Shown: positions 16,184 to 25,181 of the stretch, piece by piece
Layout: every line of letters begins with the position of its first letter
Position numbering within the stretch: the stretch's first letter is position 1
From: Roseibium aggregatum
Lineage (GTDB): Bacteria > Pseudomonadota > Alphaproteobacteria > Rhizobiales > Stappiaceae
DNA: 64,000 bases
Direction of reading: 5' to 3'
NCBI RefSeq assembly: GCF_014692675.1
Contig: NZ_JABFCZ010000003.1
Coordinates: forward strand, 186,001-250,000
Position numbers and translations under genes: made by a program
The notes under the pieces: model-generated
The model's database searches: none
Told to the model about the DNA's origin: nothing
Seen by the model: the letters and a program-made list of their open reading frames with translations, nothing else

Positions 16184-18778
16184 TCAAGCATCCTGAGTGC
16201 CTTTCGATGCGATCCGCCCCTGATCGAGGATAACCGCATGATCGAATTCGGCGGCAACCTCTTCGTTGGGAGTGCCGAACAACAGGGTCCGGCCGTCGAG
16301 AACTGTCCGGATAGACTGGCGCAATGTCCTGTCCTCATCGCTGAGGCCCGTGGCGATGTCGTCAAGAATGGTGACCTTCGCATTCTTCAGAAGTCCGCGG
16401 ACAAGCGCCAGGCGCCGGCGTTGCTGGGCCGACAGGCGCGAGCCGGAAATGCCAACATGATAATTGAACCCGGCATAGGTGATCGGTTCGCGCAAGCCTG
16501 TTTCCTCAACCACCGAGCGCAGGACCTGGTCGATCCGCTGGCGTGCATCCCTTCGATCGACACGGGGGCGGCCGAACAGGAGGTTGTCTTCGATGGTCAG
16601 CGGCGGCAGATAGAGGTTCGGGTCGATCGCAAGGAATTTGTCGTCCTTATCGACCACCTGATCGCGGAACTGGGTGCGGGACGCAATGATCTCCGACTGC
16701 AGTTCGTCGGTCATGATGCCCAGACGATGGCGGGCCGGAACCAGCTTGAAGGCCAGCGACAGAAGCCGAACCTTGTCATTTTCCGAAAGCCCCGGTTTCT
16801 GCTGTTCGGACCGCACGACCCGGATCATGCGTTCGAAGTCCGGCAGCTCATCCTGGGTAATGAACGAGTAGTTGCCGAGCAATCCGCTGTCGCCGCTGAC
16901 GTTCGCAAACAGTTCGACCATGGTTTCGGCGATCTTGATGCCGATCGACAGGAACTTCTTGTCAAGCCCGGTGCTGGCCAGGAATTCCTTGACCTCCGGA
17001 ATCTCCGGCATCATGTCCGGAGTGATCTCCGGGTCCGTCGGCACCGCGAAGAACAGGTTTTCCGCAAGGCTGGCGCTGGGATTGAATGTCTTGATGTCCC
17101 ACAGTTCGACCAGGTCCTTGAGCTTGGGGTCCTGGGCGATCCGTTGGGTGAGTTCCCTGCGGACGGCCAGTATTCGTTCGGCAAAGGCCTCGTTCATACC
17201 CGGATCGAAGCGGGACTGGAGGCCCAGCCGGTAGACATCCGCATCCAGGCCGACTGCGCCAAGCAGCTTGAGAGCTTCGGCATCCAATGCCTCCTCGCTC
17301 GCAGCACCGGTCGCCGACAGATCGTCCCACAGAGCCTCGATGTCATAGGTCGGGTTCTGGGTTTCCTTGGCTTCGAGAAGCCGGCGGCCGTACTCCCGCA
17401 AGGCATCTCCCGTGCGCTCCGGCGTTGTGATCGGGCGATGGCGCAGGCCGTAATAGAGGTTGTCCCGGATGGTTCCGGTCCAGATATGGATCGCGCCGCC
17501 GACATAGGCGATTTCCCGGCCGAGGGTCGCCGCCGTCAGCCGGTCGAGATCCTGGTCGCCGATTTCGACACGGCCCGAAGACGGACTGACGAGGCCGGCA
17601 GCGAGCTGCAAAACTTCCGACCGGCCGGACCCGTCCTGACCGACGACCGCGCAGGACTGCCCGGCCGGCACGGTCATGGTGATATCCATGACCTCCTGCC
17701 CGGCGGCTCCACCGGAAAAGGAGACATTCTGGAGGGTCAGGTCGCCGGACAACTCGATGTGTTCGTCGGAGGTCAGGCGCTCGACCGGGTAGATGTCGGG
17801 CGGATCGAAATTCTCGACGACGGTCTGATATTTCACGTCGACGTCGGCCACGATCTGGTAATAGGCGAGCAGCTCTTTCCAAGGACCGGCAAGGTCCTTG
17901 TAGGCGGCAATCACCGCGAGCAGCGCGCCGATGCTCATGTTGCCTTCAATCACCAGATAGCCGCCGATCAGGTAGAAGAAGAACGGCGTAAGTTGGTTCA
18001 TGAAGTTGTTGAGAAACTTGATGAAATATTTCCGATTGAAAATCTCGTAGCGGATCTTGAAGTTTTCGTAGAGCCGGTCGGAGAAATCCGCCGAATGCCA
18101 GGCCGACGTGTCGTTTGCATGAATTTCCGGCACACCGGAAATGCTCTCGCCGATCTTGTCGGAGATCAGCCGGACGTTTTTCACCCGCTTGCGCGCCAGA
18201 AGCACCACCTTGCGCTGCAGCTTCGGGATCACATAGCCCTGGATCGGATAGGAACTCACGGCGGCAAGGCCGAGCAGCGGGTCCTGCATGAAGATGAAGC
18301 CGAGCTGCACGATCAGCATCCCGCCCTGATAGGCCGGCAGCGCGATCGCCTCGCCGATGAAACCGCCAACATCCTCGACTTCGGCCGTGATCATCGGAAT
18401 GATTTCACCGGAGCTCACTTTCCGGAAATGCGGCAGCCGGAAGCGCAGAACCCGCTGGAAAAGGTCGAAACGCAGCCTGCGGAGCATGCGCTCGCCGAGC
18501 CGGCCCTTGAACACGTTGATGTAGAGCTTCAGGCCGTTCGATGTGACGACGAGGGCCAGGAAAGCGGAGCACAACAGAAACAGATAGGAAATCTGGTCGA
18601 ATTCCAGGCCGAGAATGACCCGGGGAAAGCCGTCGCCCTGAACCGCGTCGTTGACGATCAGCTTCGGCAATTCGAGGAGAATATAGGTGATCGGATAAGA
18701 GATGACCGTAATGAGAAGAATGAAAATCTGCTGGCGTGCACTGAATTTCCAAATGAAGCGAAACAGGCTCTTTTCCAT
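16184..18778 (-). CDS. unusual exporter-type ABC protein with expanded, degenerate nucleotide-binding region
   Basis: 864 residues. Residues about 15-320 form a six-helix exporter transmembrane domain. The ATP-binding part is aberrant: Walker A reads GQDGSGRSE (residue ~380; the invariant Lys is Arg), while the only convincing signature (LSAQQRRRLALVRGLL, ~782) and Walker B (VTILDD, catalytic Glu replaced by Asp, ~802) lie about 400 residues later instead of the usual 110. Between them the post-Q-loop motif occurs three times (TIRDNLYYG ~435, SLAENLFFA ~570, TIEDNLLFG ~728), each followed by a signature-like helix. The gene heads the minus-strand run with the CNB, MBL and cyclase genes and faces the glycosyltransferases. 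Substrate unknown; a glycan or glycolipid is the obvious guess. Confidence 0.85.
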   Translation of the reverse strand: MEKSLFRFIWKFSARQQIFILLITVISYPITYILLELPKLIVNDAVQGDGFPRVILGLEFDQISYLFLLCSAFLALVVTSNGLKLYINVFKGRLGERMLRRLRFDLFQRVLRFRLPHFRKVSSGEIIPMITAEVEDVGGFIGEAIALPAYQGGMLIVQLGFIFMQDPLLGLAAVSSYPIQGYVIPKLQRKVVLLARKRVKNVRLISDKIGESISGVPEIHANDTSAWHSADFSDRLYENFKIRYEIFNRKYFIKFLNNFMNQLTPFFFYLIGGYLVIEGNMSIGALLAVIAAYKDLAGPWKELLAYYQIVADVDVKYQTVVENFDPPDIYPVERLTSDEHIELSGDLTLQNVSFSGGAAGQEVMDITMTVPAGQSCAVVGQDGSGRSEVLQLAAGLVSPSSGRVEIGDQDLDRLTAATLGREIAYVGGAIHIWTGTIRDNLYYGLRHRPITTPERTGDALREYGRRLLEAKETQNPTYDIEALWDDLSATGAASEEALDAEALKLLGAVGLDADVYRLGLQSRFDPGMNEAFAERILAVRRELTQRIAQDPKLKDLVELWDIKTFNPSASLAENLFFAVPTDPEITPDMMPEIPEVKEFLASTGLDKKFLSIGIKIAETMVELFANVSGDSGLLGNYSFITQDELPDFERMIRVVRSEQQKPGLSENDKVRLLSLAFKLVPARHRLGIMTDELQSEIIASRTQFRDQVVDKDDKFLAIDPNLYLPPLTIEDNLLFGRPRVDRRDARQRIDQVLRSVVEETGLREPITYAGFNYHVGISGSRLSAQQRRRLALVRGLLKNAKVTILDDIATGLSDEDRTLRQSIRTVLDGRTLLFGTPNEEVAAEFDHAVILDQGRIASKGTQDA

Positions 18779-18806
18779 GTCGGCATCCAAATTGATAAAG
18801 CGCAAC

Positions 18807-18818
18807 TGTGTGCACACA
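18807..18818. promoter_or_regulatory. palindrome in the divergent ABC / glycosyltransferase promoter
   Basis: TGTGTGCACACA is a perfect 12-bp palindrome within the 217-base gap between the ABC gene and the first glycosyltransferase. It resembles the core of CRP-type sites (TGTG..CACA) but with a shorter centre. A TATATT stretch follows at 18831. Function is a guess. Confidence 0.35.
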
Positions 18819-18995
18819 CAGCCGGAATAGTATATTAACCAGGCAGCAGGGATGTGCTACCGGTGAATGACAAAGTCTTAAACGGAAATGACACACCAGC
18901 AAAGAAGCTGATTATTTCTGCGAGACTCTGCGTGACAAACGGACCTTCGGTGGGACATAAAACCCCGAGCAAGCAGGCGCACGTAACGGGGAAGT

Positions 18996-20216
18996 ATGCG
19001 TTCCAACTCACCGAAGATCCTGATTTACAGCCATGATTCTTTCGGGCTTGGACACCTGCGTCGCTGCAGGGCCATCGCGCATTCCCTGGTGGGGATGTTC
19101 GACACCCTGTCGGTCCTGATTCTGTCCGGTTCTCCGATCATCGGCAGCTTCGAGTTTCGTTCCCGGGTCGATTTCGTGCGAATCCCCGGGGTGATCAAAC
19201 TGCGCGACGGCGAATATACGCCGCTGTCCCTGCACCTGAATATCGATCATACCCTGGCGATCCGGTCATCGATCATCGAGCACACGGCGGAAGTGTTCGC
19301 GCCGGATATCTTCATCGTCGACAAGGAGCCGCTCGGTCTCCGCGGCGAGGTTCTCGGAACCCTGGAGGCTCTCAAGAATACCGATACGCGCCTTGTGCTG
19401 GGACTGCGCGATGTCATGGACGATCCGGAAATCCTGAAACAGGAATGGGAGCGCAAGAACGTCTTCCCGGCGCTGAAGGACCTTTACGACGAAATCTGGG
19501 TCTATGGCCCGGAGGGCGTGTGCAACCCGCTGGAGGGGATGGACGTTCCGCAGACCGTTCTCGACAAGGTCCGCTATACCGGATACCTGCGCCGGGATCT
19601 GCCGGAAGGGGCGGAGAACCTGCCGAAGCCGGCGCCCTTCGGCGACGAGCCCTATATTCTGGTTACGCCCGGCGGCGGCGGCGACGGCGTGGAAATGGTC
19701 GACTGGGTGATGCGCGCCTACGAGGCCAGAAAGCGCCCCCTGTTTCCCGCACTGATCATTCTGGGTCCGTTCATGCCGGCAGCCCATGTGGCCCATTTCG
19801 CCGAACGGGCGGAAAACCTGCGCGATGTGTCGATCCTCCGCTTCACGCCGCAGATCGAACCCTATCTTGCCAATGCCACCGCGATCGTGGGCATGGGCGG
19901 CTACAACACATTCTGCGAGATCCTGTCCTTCGACAAGCCGACGCTGATGGTGCCGCGCATCATACCGCGCCGGGAACAGGCGATCCGCGCTGACCGGGCG
20001 GAGCAAAGCGGCATCCTCACGGTGCTGCCCATCGAGCGGTATCCGGATCCGGGCCTCATGGCCGACGCCCTCGCCAGATTGCCGAAAAATCCGAAGCCTT
20101 CATCGGCCGGCATCGACAATCTGCTCGGCGGGCTGGATATCATCGGCGCCAGGGTTGGCGAAATCTTCCAGGAAAACCGCACGGCCCGCATCGACACCAA
20201 ACGGGCTGTTTTGTAA
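18996..20216 (+). CDS. MurG-like glycosyltransferase (GT28 fold)
   Basis: 406 residues, GT-B fold. The N-terminal YSHDSFGLGHLRRCRAIA is the MurG-type nucleotide/acceptor loop and the C-terminal half has the donor-binding pattern LVTPGGGGDG and IVGMGGYNTFCEILSFDKPTLMVPR. First gene of a five-gene plus-strand run (three more glycosyltransferases and a deacetylase), divergent from the unusual ABC gene. It and the fourth gene of the run are distant paralogues. Role: assembly of a surface glycan or glycolipid (inference). Confidence 0.87.
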   Translation: MRSNSPKILIYSHDSFGLGHLRRCRAIAHSLVGMFDTLSVLILSGSPIIGSFEFRSRVDFVRIPGVIKLRDGEYTPLSLHLNIDHTLAIRSSIIEHTAEVFAPDIFIVDKEPLGLRGEVLGTLEALKNTDTRLVLGLRDVMDDPEILKQEWERKNVFPALKDLYDEIWVYGPEGVCNPLEGMDVPQTVLDKVRYTGYLRRDLPEGAENLPKPAPFGDEPYILVTPGGGGDGVEMVDWVMRAYEARKRPLFPALIILGPFMPAAHVAHFAERAENLRDVSILRFTPQIEPYLANATAIVGMGGYNTFCEILSFDKPTLMVPRIIPRREQAIRADRAEQSGILTVLPIERYPDPGLMADALARLPKNPKPSSAGIDNLLGGLDIIGARVGEIFQENRTARIDTKRAVL

Positions 20217-20276
20217 ACGTCGCCCGCACCTCACATCCGAACATCCCGTTAGAGTACGCTGAGCCTGAGAAACCGC

Positions 20277-21497
20277 ATGTCCCGTATCGCCGTCGTGGTC
20301 AAAGGCTATCCGCGCCTGTCCGAAACCTTTATCGCGCAGGAAATTCTCGGTCTCGAACAGCGCGGCGTTCCGATCCTGATCGTGGCGCTGCGCGAACCCT
20401 ACGATCCCTATATCCACGAGTTGCACCGGCAGATCTCGGCCGAGGTGCTCTATCTGCCGGAATATATTTCCGACGATCCGGCGCAGGTCCGGCGGGCGCG
20501 GCGCTGGGCCGAGCAGCAGCCGACCTACGAGGCGTCGAGAGCGCTTTTTGAAGCCGATCTGAAGCACGAGAAGAACCCGAGCCGCTACCGGCGCTGGGCG
20601 CAGGGCTGCGTCTTCGCCCACGAACTTCCCGAAGACGTCACCTGGATCCATACCCATTATCTGCACACGCCGTGTTCGGCCGCGCGCTATGCGGCGCACC
20701 TGTCGGGCAGGGGATGGTCGTTCTCCGCCCACGCCAAGGACATCTGGACCAGCCCGGAATGGGATCTGAGGACCAAACTCGACGATGCCGCCTGGGGCGT
20801 AACCTGCACCGGGGTCAACGCGACTTACCTTAAGAGCCTGAGCCGGGATCCGGACAAGATCGAACTGGTCTATCACGGACTGGACTTCACCGGCTTTCCG
20901 ATGCCTGAGGGCGGCCATTCCACGCGAGACGGGTCCGGCGAACCGGTGCGCCTTCTTTCCGTCGGCCGGGCGGTGGAAAAGAAGGGCTACAACGATCTTC
21001 TGACGGCGCTGTCGAAGCTGCCGCAGGACCTGAACTGGCACTTCACCCATATCGGCGGCGGACAGCTCGCCGATAAGCTGAAAGCCCGCGCCGGGAAACT
21101 GAAACTGTCAAACCGGATCACCTGGCGCGGCGCGCAGCCGCGGGAAGAGGTCATCAAGTCCTGCCAGGAGGCGGACCTGTTCGTTCTGCCGTCCAAGCTT
21201 GCGAAAACCGGTGACCGCGATGGTCTGCCGAATGTGCTGATGGAAGCCCAGTCGATGGGGCTTTGCTGCCTGTCCACGGACGTCTCCGCCATTCCTGAAC
21301 TTATCGCGGACGGCGAAACGGGACGGCTGGTGCCGCCCGGCGAACCGGTTATGCTGGCAAAGGCGATCGCAGACCTGATCCGGGATCCGGCGGAACGGAA
21401 CCGGCTCGGAATCGTTTCGTCAAAACATGTGCGAAAACATTTCGCCACCGAGCCGGGCCTCGATCTTCTGGCGGGTAAATTCAGGAAAGTCCTTTAG
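20277..21497 (+). CDS. glycosyltransferase family 4
   Basis: 406 residues, GT-B fold of the GT4 family: LLSVGRAVEKKGYNDLL marks the start of the C-terminal Rossmann domain (~residue 225) and DRDGLPNVLMEAQSMG is the donor-binding E-x7-E region. The N-terminal KGYPRLSETFIAQEI is the colanic-acid/exopolysaccharide type acceptor domain (WcaL-like). It follows the first glycosyltransferase by 60 bases. Donor sugar unknown. Confidence 0.92.
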   Translation: MSRIAVVVKGYPRLSETFIAQEILGLEQRGVPILIVALREPYDPYIHELHRQISAEVLYLPEYISDDPAQVRRARRWAEQQPTYEASRALFEADLKHEKNPSRYRRWAQGCVFAHELPEDVTWIHTHYLHTPCSAARYAAHLSGRGWSFSAHAKDIWTSPEWDLRTKLDDAAWGVTCTGVNATYLKSLSRDPDKIELVYHGLDFTGFPMPEGGHSTRDGSGEPVRLLSVGRAVEKKGYNDLLTALSKLPQDLNWHFTHIGGGQLADKLKARAGKLKLSNRITWRGAQPREEVIKSCQEADLFVLPSKLAKTGDRDGLPNVLMEAQSMGLCCLSTDVSAIPELIADGETGRLVPPGEPVMLAKAIADLIRDPAERNRLGIVSSKHVRKHFATEPGLDLLAGKFRKVL

Positions 21498-21555
21498 GTC
21501 GCAAACCCGTTCATGAGTTTGCGACCTGAACCAACGGGAAACGGAATCCGGCACC

Positions 21556-22698
21556 TTGAGAATTGCCTTCACAGCACCGATGAAGCCGATCGACGATCCG
21601 GTGCCCTCCGGCGACCGGACCATGGGCCGGCTGATCGTCAAGGCGCTGGAAACCGCCGGCCACGAGGTGCGGATTGCCAGCCGTTTCCGCTCCTGGCGCA
21701 AGGACGGCGGCGACGATGTGCTGACGGCCCTCCGTAAAGCAGCCCTGGAAGAGGCGGAGCGCGTTGCCGAAAGCTGGACCAAGGAAGGCTACCGGCCGGA
21801 TCTGTTCCTGACCTATCACCTCTACCACAAGGCGCCCGACTGGATCGGCCCGGCGCTTGCCGACCGCTTCGGGCTGCCTTACGTGATCGTCGAGGCGAGC
21901 CGGGCCCTGAAGCGCAAGACCGGCCCCTGGGCGCTCGGCTTTCAGGCCGCTGACGAGGCGCTTCACCGCTCGGACGCGGTCGCGGCGATCCATAACTGGG
22001 ACCGGGAACGGCTCCTGCCGTTCTTTACCGATCCGGAAGATCCCCGTCCGGGCGTGCTGCTGCCGTTTCTCGACAGCCATGCGTTTGAAGAGGCTGCGAA
22101 AACGCCACGTCCGCCCGTGCAGGCGCCGCTGAAATTGCTTGCCGTCGGCATGATGCGCGAGGGCGACAAGACCCGCTCCTACGAGGTGCTCGCCGAGGCA
22201 CTCGGCCTCGTCCGGGATCTGCCCTGGCAGCTCACGATCATTGGCGACGGTCCGACGCGGGATCATGTCCTGGACCTTTTCCCCGCCGACCGCATCCGCT
22301 GGATCGGCGCGCTGCCGCCGGAACAGCTTCCGGCCCAATATGCCGCCCATGACCTGTTCGTCTGGCCCGCCATCCGCGAGGCCTTCGGCTTCGTCACCCT
22401 GGAGGCACAGGCGGCGGGGACCGGTGTCATTTCGGGCGATGCGCTCGGCGTGCCGGAAATCGTTCAGGACGGTGTCACCGGTCTTCTGGCGCCCGAAGGC
22501 GACGCGAAGGCGTTTGCTGACCGTCTGCGCAGCGTTTTGAACGATCCCATGAAAGTCCGCGCGTTCGGAGCGGCCGCGGCGGCGCATATCGCGGAAGCCC
22601 ATTCGCTCGAAGCCGGCGCCGCACGCCTTGACGCCTTCCTCAAAGCCGCGCAAGAGCATTATAGATGCGTCCGTTCCAAGCCAAAGCAGGACAGTTGA
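21556..22698 (+). CDS. glycosyltransferase family 4 (TTG start)
   Basis: 380 residues. A TTG start at 21556 gives the family-typical opening MRIAFTAPMKPIDDP and is preferred over the ATG 24 bases downstream. The C-terminal half has LLAVGMMREGDKTRSYEVL and the donor-binding PAIREAFGFVTLEAQAAG. It lies 58 bases after the preceding glycosyltransferase and abuts the next one. A TTG start suggests low translation. Confidence 0.9.
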   Translation: MRIAFTAPMKPIDDPVPSGDRTMGRLIVKALETAGHEVRIASRFRSWRKDGGDDVLTALRKAALEEAERVAESWTKEGYRPDLFLTYHLYHKAPDWIGPALADRFGLPYVIVEASRALKRKTGPWALGFQAADEALHRSDAVAAIHNWDRERLLPFFTDPEDPRPGVLLPFLDSHAFEEAAKTPRPPVQAPLKLLAVGMMREGDKTRSYEVLAEALGLVRDLPWQLTIIGDGPTRDHVLDLFPADRIRWIGALPPEQLPAQYAAHDLFVWPAIREAFGFVTLEAQAAGTGVISGDALGVPEIVQDGVTGLLAPEGDAKAFADRLRSVLNDPMKVRAFGAAAAAHIAEAHSLEAGAARLDAFLKAAQEHYRCVRSKPKQDS

Positions 22699-22702
22699 CC
22701 CC

Positions 22703-23857
22703 ATGACCCAGACCGCCTTCATCTATGTCCAGCACCTTCTGGGAACCGGCCATGCGGTACGCGCGGCCGCCATCGGCAAGGCGCTGGTGGCACGAGGCGT
22801 CGAAGTGACCCTGGCCACGGGCAACCTGCTGCCGCCGACCCTCGACACCACGGGCCTCGAAATCGTCCAGCTGCCGCCGGCCAAAAGCGCGAACGCCGCC
22901 TTCAGCCGGATCATCACCCTCGACGGCAACGACATCGATCCCGCATGGAAGGAAATGCGTACGGCCGCCACGCTGAAGGCTCTGGCGGCGAAGCCCTACG
23001 ATCTGCTTCTGACGGAAACCTATCCTTTCGGCCGCCGCCAATTCGAGTTCGAGCTGGCTAGCGTTCTGGATACGGTAAAGGCGCTTGATAAGCCGCCCCT
23101 GATCGCTTGTTCCGTCCGCGATATCCTTGTCCCCAAGAACGAGCTCTGGAAAGAGGAGTGGATGGCCGACAAGGCGCTCGCCTATTACGACCGCGTGCTC
23201 GTCCATGCCGATCCGGATTTCATCACCCTGGCCGACAGCTTCCCCTTCGCGCACAAGGTGGAGAAACTGGTGCGCTACACCGGCTATGTGATGCGCGCCG
23301 GGGACCGGCCAGAGCCGCCGGAAGGCGACGGCGAGGACGAGGTGATCGTCTCCTGCGGCGGCGGGGCGCTGGCGGAAGCGTTCCTGAGCGCCGCAGTGGA
23401 TGCCCGTCCGCTGTCGCGCCGGGCAGGGGACTGCACTTGGCGCATTCTGGTCGGTCATAATATTTCGGAAGAGGATTTCCAGGACTACCGCAAGAGGGCG
23501 GGCGAAGGCGTCATCGTGGAGCGCGCGCGGCCCGACTTTACCGGCATGCTGAAACGGGCCCGCCTGTCCGTCAGCCAGGCCGGCTACAACACCATTCTCG
23601 ACATTCTGGATGCCGGGGTTCCCTCCGTGCTCGTGCCCTTCGCGCAGGCGACGGAAACCGAACAGGCGCAGCGCGCCAAGGCCCTTGCCGCCCGCGGCCG
23701 GGTGGTGGTTGCCGAAGAGCATAACCTGACCACGGAAAAGCTCGCCCAGGCCGCCGACGACGCGCTGGCGCTGCCGCGCTCCCATCATCATGTGCTTCTG
23801 GGCGGCGCGGAGAAAAGCGCGGATATCCTCATGGAAGACCTGAAGGCGCGGGGCTGA
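22703..23857 (+). CDS. MurG-like glycosyltransferase (GT28 C-terminal domain)
   Basis: 384 residues. Opening YVQHLLGTGHAVRAAAIGKAL is the GT28 acceptor-loop pattern; VSCGGGALAEA and LSVSQAGYNTILDILDAGVPSVLVPFAQATETEQAQRA form the donor-binding end. Start at 22703 lies 5 bases after the previous stop; the stop overlaps the deacetylase ATG by one base, so these genes are translationally coupled. Confidence 0.88.
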   Translation: MTQTAFIYVQHLLGTGHAVRAAAIGKALVARGVEVTLATGNLLPPTLDTTGLEIVQLPPAKSANAAFSRIITLDGNDIDPAWKEMRTAATLKALAAKPYDLLLTETYPFGRRQFEFELASVLDTVKALDKPPLIACSVRDILVPKNELWKEEWMADKALAYYDRVLVHADPDFITLADSFPFAHKVEKLVRYTGYVMRAGDRPEPPEGDGEDEVIVSCGGGALAEAFLSAAVDARPLSRRAGDCTWRILVGHNISEEDFQDYRKRAGEGVIVERARPDFTGMLKRARLSVSQAGYNTILDILDAGVPSVLVPFAQATETEQAQRAKALAARGRVVVAEEHNLTTEKLAQAADDALALPRSHHHVLLGGAEKSADILMEDLKARG

Positions 23858-24618
23858 TGGATGAGGGCCTTGCAAGGTTCCGCTCGGACCTGACCGCGCA
23901 CCTCGACTGGTTTGCGGAGCGGGGACGGAAGGTCCGGTTCTGGTGGCGCGACGACGATGCCATCGAGCCGACGGAGGACCTCGACCGGCTGCTGTCGATC
24001 GCGAACGAACACGATGTCGACGTGGCGCTGGCCGTCATTCCGAAAGACGCCACGCAGGCTCTCGCCGACCGGCTGGCCGACGAACCGCACGCGATCGTCC
24101 TGCAGCATGGCTGGCAGCACAAGAATTTTCAGCGCAAGGATCTCGGCGAAGGGGCCGCAGAGCTCGGCACCCGCCGTGACCCGGACCAGCTGATGGGCGA
24201 ACTGGCGGAGGGCAAGGCAAAACTGGAAGCCCTGTTCGATGGCCGGTTCGTTCACGCCATGGTGCCGCCGTGGAACAGGATCGCGCCGGAGATCTCGCAG
24301 CGCCTGCCGAAAATCGGGCTGCCCGGCCTGTCCACCTTCACCTGGATGAATTTCCCGCGGACGCATCAGGTGCAGACCCACCTCGACATCATCCGATGGA
24401 AGAAGGACCGCCGCTTCATCGGCTGGAACAGCGCCGCCATCCGCCTCGATCTGCAGCTTTGCCGGCGCCGCACCAACCCACGTGAGCCGCTCGGTATCCT
24501 TTCCCACCATCTGGCGCACGAAGAAGGCTGTTACGCCTTCCTTGAAGAGTTTATCAGCATCGCCGCGCACCATGACGGCGCCGAATGGCCGCCGGTGAAG
24601 GACCTGTTCACGGAATAG
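23857..24618 (+). CDS. polysaccharide deacetylase-family protein
   Basis: 253 residues, NodB-like fold without signal peptide, so probably cytoplasmic. FWWRDDDAIEPT carries the catalytic and metal-binding aspartates near residue 30, LQHGWQHKNF the metal-binding histidines near residue 90, and AMVPPWNRIAPE the active-site groove. These enzymes remove N- or O-acetyl groups from sugars. Last gene of the glycosyltransferase run (TGATG overlap), so it likely modifies the same glycan before export. Confidence 0.88.
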   Translation: MDEGLARFRSDLTAHLDWFAERGRKVRFWWRDDDAIEPTEDLDRLLSIANEHDVDVALAVIPKDATQALADRLADEPHAIVLQHGWQHKNFQRKDLGEGAAELGTRRDPDQLMGELAEGKAKLEALFDGRFVHAMVPPWNRIAPEISQRLPKIGLPGLSTFTWMNFPRTHQVQTHLDIIRWKKDRRFIGWNSAAIRLDLQLCRRRTNPREPLGILSHHLAHEEGCYAFLEEFISIAAHHDGAEWPPVKDLFTE

Positions 24619-24623
24619 GTTTA

Positions 24624-25091
24624 TCAGGCGAGCGAGACGAACACGTCGGTCAGCAATTCGTCTTCCGGCGTCTTGGTCGGGTCGTTCAGATAGACCTCCC
24701 AGGTCGGCGCGCCGATCCGGATGCCCTCTTTCTCGACATGGGCCATCATTTGCCCGTAGCTGTCGCGCAGCTTGGAATAGGGCCCGGTATGGCGGAAGTG
24801 AAGAATCTGTCCGGCCGGCGTCGTGGCATATCGCGTGGGGTCTTCCGCGCTTGCCTCCGCTTCAGACTCAACCGAAAAGCCGGAGCGAAAGGTCATGCGC
24901 TCGGGATCGATGGACTGGTAGACGGTCAGCGCCTTGCCTGTCGTTGCGACCCCGCTTTCCAGCAGGAAGTCCCAGACCTCCTGGAACGCCCCGCTCATGG
25001 CCGCATTGACTTCCTCCGGCGCCATGCCACAACTGCGCTCCTGATAGAAATAGGGAATTTCGGCAACGTCGACGAGCTTGAACTCCAGCAT
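24624..25091 (-). CDS. GyrI-like (AraC effector-binding fold) small-molecule-binding protein
   Basis: 155 residues: SOUL/GyrI-like fold. The pattern FKLVDVAEIPYFYQERSC, TVYQSIDPERMTFRSGFSV, ATTPAGQILHFRHTGPYSKLRDSYGQM and WEVYLNDPTKTPEDELLTDVFVSL is the typical effector-binding sequence of this family. Members bind lipophilic cations or protect DNA gyrase; none of this is shown here. Convergent with the deacetylase gene. Not linked to a helix-turn-helix, so it is a free-standing version. Confidence 0.85.
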   Translation of the reverse strand: MLEFKLVDVAEIPYFYQERSCGMAPEEVNAAMSGAFQEVWDFLLESGVATTGKALTVYQSIDPERMTFRSGFSVESEAEASAEDPTRYATTPAGQILHFRHTGPYSKLRDSYGQMMAHVEKEGIRIGAPTWEVYLNDPTKTPEDELLTDVFVSLA

Positions 25092-25181
25092 GATGCGCTC
25101 CGGCGGCAGATCGAGGATATCCGACCGGAACTATAGGCCGGTTGGGCTGAGATCCCTAATCGTGCCGAACCCGGTCCCTTT

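Noticed and set aside
18807..18818. Calling TGTGTGCACACA a true CRP site
   Set aside because: The centre is shorter than in TGTGA-N6-TCACA, so only a generic palindrome is recorded.
16106..18838. A 910-codon open frame on the plus strand
   Set aside because: It is antisense to the ABC transporter gene. Its translation is rich in Arg, Gln and Asp and has no domain motifs, whereas the minus strand has membrane helices and ABC motifs.
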